Part shown: piece after piece, positions 32,121 to 40,536 of the stretch
How the letters are laid out: each line of letters opens with the position of its first letter
How positions within the stretch are numbered: position 1 is the first letter of the stretch
Assembly (NCBI GenBank): GCA_015499985.1
Contig: JAAAUF010000052.1
Coordinates: forward strand, 39,193-82,210
Length of the DNA stretch: 43,018 nt
Source of the DNA: Haplosporangium gracile
Taxonomy: Eukaryota; Mortierellomycota; Mortierellomycetes; Mortierellales; Mortierellaceae
Reading direction: 5' to 3'
Translations under genes and position numbers: made by a program
Notes under the pieces: generated by a model
Databases searched by the model: none
Told to the model about the DNA's origin: nothing
What the model saw: the letters and a program-made list of their open reading frames with translations, nothing else

Positions 32121-32450
32121 ATGCATTTCACTGCTCTCGTCGGCCTCGTCGCCAGCATCTTCTTGATCGGTTCCGCGATCGCCAACCCATCCCCTGCCCC
32201 TTCGGACGATACCGTTGAAGCCGAAAAGTGGTATCCTGACCACGGCTACAGCGGTGGTGATGGTGGAGGAGGAGGCCACTGGCATGGCCGCAGTTTAGAT
32301 GCTGAAAGTATCAACGAAGGTGACGAAAGGTCGCTTTGGCGCTATGGAGGTGGCGGCGGTAGGTACCGGGGAGGCGGCGGCGGACACTACTGGAGTGGTG
32401 GTGGTGGTGGGGGACGTTATAGGGGTGGTGGCGGTCGTGGAAGATGGTAA
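32121..32450 (+). CDS. Small secreted glycine-rich basic protein
   Basis: Single exon, 109 residues. Signal peptide MHFTALVGLVASIFLIGSAIA with likely cleavage before NPSPAPS (about residue 21). A short acidic linker (DDTVEAEKWYPDHGYSGG) is followed by GGGGGHWHGRS, a charged segment and three GGGGG blocks interspersed with RY, HYW and RGRGRW. No cysteine. The start at 32121 was chosen because it opens the signal peptide and has a CAACCATG context; the frame is open further upstream through the CA-rich leader, but without a better start. The function is unknown. Glycine-rich secreted peptides can be wall-associated or antimicrobial, but nothing here decides it. Unlike the proteins at 14652 and 33282 it lacks the FIPI motif. 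Confidence 0.7.
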   Translation: MHFTALVGLVASIFLIGSAIANPSPAPSDDTVEAEKWYPDHGYSGGDGGGGGHWHGRSLDAESINEGDERSLWRYGGGGGRYRGGGGGHYWSGGGGGGRYRGGGGRGRW

Positions 32451-33102
32451 ACAACGAACGATGATGAGGATTGCTTGAAACTTAGTTTTTTGGCATCCTC
32501 ATCCCTTCCTCCTGTTATGACGGACAACTCCCTTCCTTTCATACACTCCACATCATTTTCCCACTCTCAAACACAGTTTACAAAAAAAGCACCCTCTTTT
32601 TTTTTCGTTTTTTCTTGGGAGTTGACAAAAAGTAATAACCCCCCCCCCCGTTTGCATTTGCCAGCAACAAAAACATAAAGGAAATGATTAATCAACGATC
32701 GTAAATCCTAATTTGGGCTGTTTTATTACTACATGGTTTTGACGCGAATGCGACCCGGAAATAAAAAAGTGTTTGATTGTTTTTGGTAAATGCGTTTTTT
32801 TTGTTGGACTCTTGATGACTGGTGGAATGCAGGCGGTCTTTTCATTAGGATAGCAGATTACTTCTTTTGCTTTTCCGTTTGTTGCTTGAAGGTAAAGTGT
32901 TAGTTCGTGGAGAGGAAGAACGAGAAGGACGAAGAAGTAAAGCATCGACAAGTAGAAATCTAAACGATAGTAGGGACTGATAAATTGATTTAGCTGAGGT
33001 GCACGCAACATTTACATTTAAACGATCACCGGAATTGGTTTTTGTTGTTTGCTCTCGTTTTGATTGACATGAAATGGATCGGAGACGTTCTTCTGCATCG
33101 AG
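32451..33102. other. Intergenic spacer between two secreted-protein genes
   Basis: About 650 bp, AT-rich with a C10-C11 run at about 32639-32649 and several T tracts. No convincing gene. The right end is the promoter of the gene at 33282. Confidence 0.35.
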
Positions 33103-33110
33103 TATAAAAG
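33103..33110 (+). promoter_or_regulatory. TATA box of FIPI-motif family member 2
   Basis: TATAAAAG, 179 bp before the ATG at 33282, similar in sequence and placing to the box before 14652. Confidence 0.6.
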
Positions 33111-33281
33111 AACTATGGTGCTATCAGGCTGTACCCGGTAGTCAACGCAGACACCATAAACCGCACAACAGCAGCAAGCCAACCTTCACAACCCCTCCCT
33201 GGCCGCCTTTCCCGCCTACGGTCTCCATACAAATAACTAAACCCTTCCCCTCTCTTGCATCTTCTTCATTTCTTTCTAACC

Positions 33282-33626
33282 ATGACTCTCAAATCTTTCT
33301 TAGTCTTCACTCTCGCCACGTTTCTGACGGTGGTCTCGGCAGCACCGTATTACCCAAACAACGGGCCAATTATCAACCCTCAGACGACCATCGCGCCTCA
33401 GACCGACTTTATCCCAATCACCAACGTCCAGCCTGTGGTCAACATCCTCCCAACCGACTACAACGATTACTCGTGGTGGGGTCCTTGGTACAACACCTAC
33501 CCTGGTGGCGGCTGGAGTGGTACCGGATATGGTGGGAGTGGCGAATGGGCGGGAAGGTTTGAGGGGGGCGCATGGGGGGCAGGCAGTGCAGGTGCGTGGG
33601 TAGGAGCAGGTGGATGGAACTGGTGA
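33282..33626 (+). CDS. Small secreted Gly/Trp-rich protein, FIPI-motif family member 2
   Basis: Single exon, 114 residues. Signal peptide MTLKSFLVFTLATFLTVVSA, cleavage before APYYP at residue 21. Residues 36-57 carry TIAPxTDFIPIxNVQPVVN followed by ILP, differing at only a few positions from residues 69-90 of the protein at 14652. Next is an aromatic segment with the same spacing (NDYSWWGPWYNTY), then a Gly/Trp/Ala-rich tail ending GGWNW. There are no cysteines. The start at 33282 (TAACCATG) is preferred to the in-frame upstream codon at 33255 because it opens the signal peptide. A TATA box lies upstream and an AATAAA at 33853-33858. The product is unnamed; I infer shared ancestry with the gene at 14652 and a secreted or wall location. 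Confidence 0.85.
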   Translation: MTLKSFLVFTLATFLTVVSAAPYYPNNGPIINPQTTIAPQTDFIPITNVQPVVNILPTDYNDYSWWGPWYNTYPGGGWSGTGYGGSGEWAGRFEGGAWGAGSAGAWVGAGGWNW

Positions 33627-33994
33627 ACGGAGAGAAAAACCCTTCAGCGACATGGAGGGCTTTGAATATGATCCTTCCATATCGGCAGTTCTTGATAGTA
33701 TTACACCTCTGCAACCAGTAGCACTTTACTTGAACTGTGTTTCATCAATCATTCTTAGCCTTGTTCTTTCCTGACCTTCACCTTTACTTGCGATTTACCT
33801 TCTTTGTGATACTTCACCACCCCTTTGCACTCTGACAAACCCAAAAAATAATAATAAAGGGACTTTAACGATGTATTTGTGCAAAGTAATGGAGTCTATC
33901 TAGTTGTTTATTAAGAAAAAGGGTGACATTTTGAAAGTAGGAGGTGTAAAGAAAAAAAATGAAAAAAGAGCGCACAGATTATGCCTATGATCTC
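33627..33994. other. 3' regions of convergent genes
   Basis: Between the stop of the secreted-protein gene (plus) and the stop of the GDA1-like gene (minus). It contains the AATAAA at 33853-33858 and nothing else recognisable. Confidence 0.4.
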
Positions 33995-36192
33995 TTAAGC
34001 ACCGAGATACCAACGATCCTCGAGGACGGCAATACTGGCACCCAAGCACCAACCGGTCTCATAGTCACGGATCTTCTTTGTCAAGTTGATCTTGCGGTCC
34101 TTGGGGATACCGTATCCATACTGAAGCAATCCATAAATGTAGTTCAAGTCCATGCACATCTCGGCGACCTTTCCGAGCTCAGACTTGGCCTCGACAATCG
34201 AATCAAACTCCTTGAAGGCAGTCTCGTCAGCAACACAGACACGGTCGGTCAGCTCTTCCAGCTGCTGGAGAGTGATGTCCTGAATGGGGACATCGGATCC
34301 TGCAAGGAAGGGCGTGATGCGGTCAAAGATGTAGGAGAAGGCATAGATGTCTGAGTTAAAAGAGGTGGTGAGCGAGGGTTGGTACACGCCGGCGAAGGAG
34401 CAAGGGTCCATATTGCAGGTCTTGTCCTTGTAAAAGATTGCCTCGACGACGCGACGGCACTCGTTGGCGGTATCAGAGACACCGATCAGGGTCACTTCCT
34501 TCTCGCCATGCAGGTACGGCTTGCGGGTGTCGACGGGCATGCAAGGGTGAAGATACTCATCGGCAGAGAGCTCAATGTCCTCGGTGTTGTCAATGGGGTT
34601 CTCAACCACGTAGCTGTTGATCGCCTTGTTGGCCTCGCCTAATCCGTAGCCAAGGTACGAGTGCTGGAAGAGGACGTAGCTGTTGCCGTTGAAGGACAAG
34701 GGCACGCGGTGATCACCTTGGGCGACAGAGTGTCCATTGACAGTCAGGGGCTCAAAGACAATCTGAGTCGAGGCTCCTCCAAGATCCATGATGGCAACAG
34801 TGGGGGTCTTTTCAATCGAGTTGATCCGTCCCAAGAGGTAGTTGACTGTGACCCAAGCATACACGCCCTCATCGCCTCCATCCATGACGGCGACTCCTTG
34901 TTCCTTGATGATGGGAAAGGGGTAAACAGTCGTCAAACGATGACGGACAGCCTCCAAGATCCTGTTCGACTTGACATCGCCCAAGAGACGGAGTCCAGCT
35001 GTAGCCTTGACAGCAACCGGCGTCGACTTGTGCAAAAATTCAGGGACAGATTTCAAAGCGACCTTGAGGAGTGGATCTAGAGACTGTGCAGCGCCCTGGG
35101 CATCGTCATCAAAACTGGAAAGACCAGGCTTAAGCATCTCAAAGACCTCACTCTCCAGTTCCGGGGTCGCTTTGCAGTAGTTGAACTTGTAGGCATGAAT
35201 GCGCGAACCGGACGAACCAGCGTCGATCATGAGTACATATTGGATCAGAGGTCTTCCTGGGTGGGCTACGTCGCAGTGTTCTGAAGTAATGCTGGCTGGC
35301 CACGTTGTTGATGCTGCCTCTTCGAGTGGCGCTATGCATGCACGATAAATGGAGATTGTACAAGGGTTAAGAATGTCTCTCAATTTTTTTTTTTGTTTGT
35401 GTTCGAAATTGATTCCCGAAACAACGAAACCAAGTGAGGAAAAGTGAAAGTAATAAAAGAAAAAGACAGGGGTTGCAACACACAAGGAATGGGATGGGCG
35501 TGAACAAAGTGGGTAGGACAAATAGGAAAGAAAAGCCAAAACTGACAGACGACAAAGTAGTGTAACCGCAGCAAGCGTGTTTACTCACCAATTGGGATGT
35601 TATCGTGGAGGTTAGGTTGGTTCTTTGGGAGCATGACAAAGAAGAAGAGGGTCAAGCCAAAGAACAAGATTGCGCCGTTGCGGAGCCAATAACCTTTACG
35701 AGCCATAATATTGTCCTTCAGGGACATAACGACAGGATGGTGAAAGATGGATTGATAAAGGGTGCCTGCTCTCGAGGGCTTGTTATTGTTGTGGTTGAGG
35801 TAGCGGAGGTTGTTGTTGTTGCGAAGATGGTTCGAAGCAGCAGAGGAGGAGCGGCGGGCTCTAGTTGTGGCAGAAGCGGAAGCTACTGGAGGTGTTGACT
35901 TTTTCTTATTGGTGTAGTTGGATGGGAGGAGAGAGCTGGAGCTGATACGCTTGGCAAGCTTGAACGAGTTGCGCTTGACTAGCTTGGCAGGGTTGTTGTT
36001 GCTGCTGGTAGTTGCAGATGTCTCTGAGGCGAAGGAGATGTGATCCTGCTGTTGCTGGTGGTGATGATGAAAGGTAGAAGGATGATGAGATTGCTGTTGT
36101 TCGGAGAATATATGATCTGACTGGCGGTATTGGTGTTCTTGTTGCTGGTCTGAGGGGATGATTCGATTCCTGTAGTCGTCAGCAAAGGTCAT
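33995..36192 (-). CDS. GDA1: GDA1-type Golgi nucleoside diphosphatase (apyrase/CD39 family)
   Basis: Two exons on minus: 36192-35589 and 35331-33995, joined through ATTG|GTGAGT and GCATAG|CG; 646 residues. The N-terminal ~165 residues are disordered and Gln/His/Asn/Ser-rich. One hydrophobic segment at about 169-188 (AILFFGLTLFFFVML) makes this a type II membrane protein with a lumenal catalytic domain. Apyrase conserved regions are visible: ACR1 DAGSSGSR at 238-245; ACR2 VAVKATAGLRLLG; ACR3 with MDGGDEGVYAWVTVNYLL; ACR4 MDLGGASTQIVFE at about 383-395; and a C-terminal SYIFDR region. Family function: hydrolyses GDP (and UDP) in the Golgi lumen to GMP, driving GDP-sugar import by antiport. That supports glycosylation, including GDP-sugars used by the enzyme at 18197. 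It is longer than yeast Gda1 (518) because of the N-terminal extension. It is divergent from the GPHR gene. Confidence 0.9.
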
Positions 36193-36776
36193 GAGGCGGC
36201 GGAGGAGAAAAGAGGAACAGGATGATGAAGGAGTGGAGAGAGGAGGAGATGAGGAAGAAGAAGAGCGAAAAAAGAAGTAAAAGGGCAAGGATAAGATAAA
36301 AATGTGCGGGCTGTGCACTGGCGAGATGGATATGAAATGGCTATAAAAATAGCTTGGACTGGGCACGCAATTTTCAATTGAATTAGTCCTATGCTGTAGT
36401 TGGGAGTGAAATAGACCAGAAAAAAAACCCCTCCACCCCTCTAAAGAAGTCATATCATATCCATTTGAGGACAGGGGCTCCGGGTCGGAACCTCAGAGGT
36501 TAGAATCCATCCAGACAGGCAGTCAGTTGTAGTTCGTGGTCAGCCCTCCTTGTGGTGTCTCAGCCTGCAACTTGTCCGGCACTTCATATCAGACTTCCCA
36601 TTCCATCTTGATCAGCAAAGTGATCCTTTGGCACTTTGTGCCTGAAATAAAAGTCAAAAGGAGACTGCTATTCTTATGGACTCGTCGTTCTTTATGTCGT
36701 CCGTGGAGAGTCCACCGTTTCTTTCAGTTTTTAAACGGCATTTCTTTTCCAACTGGACGATGCATCCTCTACTACC
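36193..36776. promoter_or_regulatory. Divergent promoter region (GDA1-like / GPHR-like)
   Basis: 584 bp between two outward start codons; the GDA1 side is purine-rich on plus, so pyrimidine-rich in its own direction. No TATA box or RNA gene recognised. Confidence 0.35.
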
Positions 36777-39303
36777 ATGTCATTCACATTCCGGCTAGTC
36801 TTCGAGGCCCTCTTTCTCCTGGCCTCGCAGGCTCTCTTCTACAACCTCGCCTGGTCCTTCCTCATCCAGGGCCTCCTCCGCGATTATGCCTCCAACAGCT
36901 CTGACCAAGAGTTCCTCCTCTCCGCCTTCCCCACAAACACTTACAAACGCAAGCAAAAGTGGTGGCAGGGAGGCGTCCTCGTCCAGGTCGTCTTTGCCCT
37001 CACCCTCACCTGGAGCTGTCTCCTCTTTGAGATGATCATCATGGAGATCTTGGGACTCCTCGGACAAGAGTAAGAAAAAGACGAATGCATCTTTCATCAT
37101 CACCATCTCCCGCCTCGTCGCGCTCTTGTATGCAATTTTTTTTCTTGTTTCGTCATTCACAAAAAAAGCTGTGAAGAGCTAACTTGCTGGTCTGAAATCG
37201 ATCACTTTAGGTCTCGTTGGTACTTTTGGCGACTCACCCTCAGTTCTTTGCTGTTACTCGTCATTGTGGTCATTCCTTACTATCAATGTGTCCTTTTGAC
37301 ACGAAACACAGGTAGACGCCACGTATCATGGTTTATTTTCCGATCCTCAGTGTGGTAGTCAAAGCGCGCGTTTCTGACTAACGTCTTCTAACGTTCACCC
37401 TGTTCTAGGAATCTCAACGCAGAAAGCATTGCCAATTGCAACAGTTGTTTGGTGCGTTTATTTTTATCTCTTTGCCAAAGTCGGTAACAGTTTTCCGTCC
37501 CAAGGTGGACATGCACCAGGTATTGTTGAACCAATGGTCCGATCAATGCATCCACAAGATTTCATGCAGTCGAGGAAAGGGTCCAGTACTAACCACGTTT
37601 ACAATGTCCTTGTATATGTAGGGCTTTGGTCGATTGAGTGGGGTATGTCTCGCGTTGGTATCATTGGAGTCACTATCAGTGCTATCCTGTCTGGCTTTGG
37701 AGCTGTCAATGGACCATACTCCAACCTCTTTTTCTTCCTGCGGTATGTCTGTCGTAGCGTCAGTTTCCGTACCTGATGTGAAGTGCATAGTGCACTACTC
37801 CATATACTAATAATTTAATCCGCATTCTTCTTATCGTATCGCTAGCCAAGTTACTGACGCTGATATCCAGCTTGCAGAAAAGAAGTGTGTTCAGACATTG
37901 GAGATGATTGCAAGCAAAAAGAAGCGAATCGTACTGGAGGAAGGTAGACTGCAAACCTTGGATGTAAGTTACAAAGCCATCATTTCGTCTGTTGAACCTG
38001 ACTGTTGTATTTATTACTGAAAGTGCCATTCTCACACTCAACGCCCGTTGATCTGTTATACTGACTGATAGCCCAATGCGTCCAAGGTCGGAGGTTTCGT
38101 TCGAAAAATCTTTGGCGGCGTCTCTGGTAGACCAGAAGGGGAAAGTGAGTCCTCCGCCCCCTTGATCTCAGTATTATCAACAACCTGCACGCATTTTTTT
38201 CACTTGACGCGAAACTAACTTGCTATGTTTCATCGATCAGACCTGGAAGGTCTTAGACTGGAAATGGCAGCACTCGAGGGAATCTCACGGCAACTTTTTC
38301 TCGACATTGACGATCTCTACGTTGAACAGGTAGGGCCAGCGCATCATCATTATCAGGACATAGAAGCTGTGGCTTGAATAATGCAGCAGCGTGCTAACCT
38401 TGTTGTCCTGAATACCTTTCGACTCCATAGGCGCGTTTGCAACACGCAAAGACATGGCAGGGAAAGTACAGCAACCTTATGGGATACATCTTTTCAGTCT
38501 ACTGTCTCTACAAACTAGCAATGGTAGGTTCTTATCCCATTCACGCCTGCAAGGCAATACCAGTATATCAAACATGCACAGTACGCTGACCAATACCCCA
38601 CCTTTGCATGGTACCCATAGTCGCTTATCAATACGTTGCTCAACAGAACGGGTTCCACCGACCCCATTACGGCATTGATCAGCAAATTCGTCTCCCACAC
38701 TAACATAAAGATTGACATCCGGTTCTGGTCCCAGCAGCTCAGCTTCTTCTTCATCGGACTAATGATCTTCTTGTCGATTCGCGGTCTACTGAACGAGCTT
38801 TCAAAGTTCTTCCGGGCCTTCTCGCGACACGTTTCATCCAGCAACATCATCCTCTTCTTGGCGCATCTCATGGGCCTCTACTTTCTGAGCTCAGTACTCC
38901 TGATGCGCCAGAATCTTCCTCCAGAGTACCGATCCATTATCTCAGAGTCACTTGGCGCGCTAGAGTTTGATTTCTACCACCGATGGTACGTGTTGCCTTC
39001 ATAACTCGACTCGCTGGTTAGATAACGCTTAATCCAATGCTAACATTCGGCTACTGTTTTCTCCAACATAGGTTCGATGTCATTTTCTTGATCAGCGGCC
39101 TTGTCAGCATGGTGTTTTTGTACTTTGTTCACAAGGCAAGTGGAAGTAGCAATATACTCGCAAAAGATCCCGTATTCGAGCAAATCATTGAGCATGACGA
39201 TCAGCGTTACTCGTCTCAATCCAATGGCGTCCAGGCGACCTTCTCCAATGACTCCCAGTATGGCCTATCATCAGGGACGCATTGGCGTTCTAGAGGTTCA
39301 TAG
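36777..39303 (+). CDS. Golgi pH regulator (GPR89/GPHR-like anion channel)
   Basis: Ten exons: 36777-37069, 37211-37311, 37409-37519, 37622-37742, 37846-37963, 38072-38144, 38241-38329, 38431-38523, 38621-38985, 39072-39303; 531 residues. Multi-pass membrane protein with helices in LVFEALFLLASQALFYNLAW, VLVQVVFALTLTWSCLLF, LSSLLLLVIVVIPYYQCVLL and TVVWCVYFYLFAKV. The family's conserved core follows: LWSIEWGMSRVGIIGVT, AILSGFGAVNGPYSNLFFFLR, a cytosolic coiled coil (QLAEKKCVQTLEMIASKKKR), then WSQQLSFFFIGLMIFLSIRG and a C-terminal RWFDVIFLISGLVSMVFLY. GPHR proteins are anion channels of Golgi membranes needed for lumenal acidification and glycosylation; plant relatives were described as GTG proteins. 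Human GPR89 is 455 residues; a Ser-rich tail accounts for part of the excess. AATAAA at 39338-39343. Intron 3 (37520-37621) is stop-free in frame. Confidence 0.9.
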
Positions 39304-39539
39304 ACTGCACGCTTTCCTTCCTTCCTTTCCCCTGTACAATAAACACTCGAGATAAACGCAATGCTCTTCCCTTCGGAACAAAGCCGTGTCTTTGAATGAA
39401 AATGTGTGTGTATTGATTGAGCATCAGACAAAAAGAGAGAGTCGGTGTTTGTGGAGGTTGCGTCCTTGTTGTTCAATTCTCCATTTCTAAAAAGGGTTCT
39501 TCGCGTTCATCAGCCTCGCTCCTGAATAATATCCATGAA

Positions 39540-40406
39540 TTAGTTGTGGCCGTTGTAATTGTAGTTCCACTGATCTTTTGGTGCAGGGGTCTCCAATGGC
39601 TCCCAACTATTGATGATACAAAAAAAATAAATATAGATCGTTGTCAGTTTTACACATTCATTTTCCAGTCCTAGCGGCTCGTGAAAGTAATTGAATAGCT
39701 TATATATGCTCCAACGAGCAACGAACTTACGGCTTCCACTCGAGCATCTTTTCGGCAAGCTTGAGCTCATCCACGGCCTGGACAACAACCTCCTCGATCT
39801 GGCCAGCATCCAAAGACTGCTCAATCTTGGCGATATCCTCAGTTCCGTTGACGACGCTCAGGCGGTGGTTGGTCAAGGCGGCGGTAGCCTGACGGTAGAC
39901 GGCGTGGGCGGGGATCTGTTCAAGGGTCTTGAGGGTATCATTGTAGAGGCTGATGAGCTGAGGGCGAGGGTTGGGGTGAACGGGCAAGCCGTAGACGCCG
40001 GTGGACTATGATGAGTGAACATGAAAAGTTTGAGGAAGAGGTTGGTAAGCGAGAATTGAGGAGTGCATCTTCTGAAGATGTGACTGTATTGGTGATGATG
40101 TTGGCGTTAGCAATGGCTGTGGGTTAAGTCGCGTTATTTTTAATTGACTTCGTTTTTTTTTGTCGCTAGGGTGTGGTAAATGGAGTTCGGCATTTGAGTA
40201 AAATATATTTCGGAGGATTGCTCCGAGAAGCAGATCGGTGCTCGGGGGAGGGAGTGGGAGAGGGAGAGGGGGAAAAGTAAAGGGTCCGGAAGAAATGTAG
40301 TCGCGAGGGAGTTGCAGGGGTGTGTTGGTTGTCGGCTGCTGTCGCTGGTGTTTGTTTGCGGTACCTTCTTGGTCACGGCGTTCAAAAGGCGTCTAGAGGC
40401 AAACAT
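39540..40406 (-). CDS. Complex I subunit NDUFA5-like (29.9 kDa / ETC_C1 family)
   Basis: Three exons on minus: 40406-40365 (42 nt), 40005-39731, 39606-39540; 127 residues. It starts MFASRRLLNAVTKK, an Arg-containing amphipathic start suited to mitochondrial import, then STGVYGLPVHPNPRPQLISL. The centre is TLKTLEQIPAHAVYRQATAA with LTNHRLSVV. Next is IEQSLDAGQIEEVVVQAVDE and KMLEWKPWEPLETPAPKDQW. This matches NDUFA5 (human 116 residues) nearly block by block (IP..A.YR, QL/IEEV..QA.DEL.LA.KM.EWK.WEPL...P.DQW). It is an accessory subunit of the matrix arm of NADH:ubiquinone oxidoreductase. The last intron splits a proline codon (CC|T). It lies directly beside the transposon remnant starting at 40537 but is itself intact. 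Confidence 0.93.
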
Positions 40407-40509
40407 TGTGGAATGGGAGGAGGGGAGTAGGGAGGGGAGAAAAGTGATGGATGAGATCTCTTTTTACTTTCAAAATCCGAAAGCAGGAGAATGGGGAATG
40501 GGCGCCATA

Positions 40510-40533
40510 ATTACGTCACCGAAGTCACGTAAA
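40510..40533 (-). promoter_or_regulatory. CRE-like sites upstream of the NDUFA5-like gene
   Basis: Read on minus, TTACGTGAC and GTGACGTAA lie close together about 105-130 bp before the ATG at 40406. TGACGTAA is the consensus of CREB/ATF-type bZIP factors. This is motif matching only; with no TATA box seen it may be the core activating element. Confidence 0.3.
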
Positions 40534-40536
40534 CGC

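Noticed and set aside
36468..36520. GAGGTTAGAATCC, tRNA-like T-arm
   Set aside because: The consensus TTCRA is missing and no cloverleaf can be drawn.
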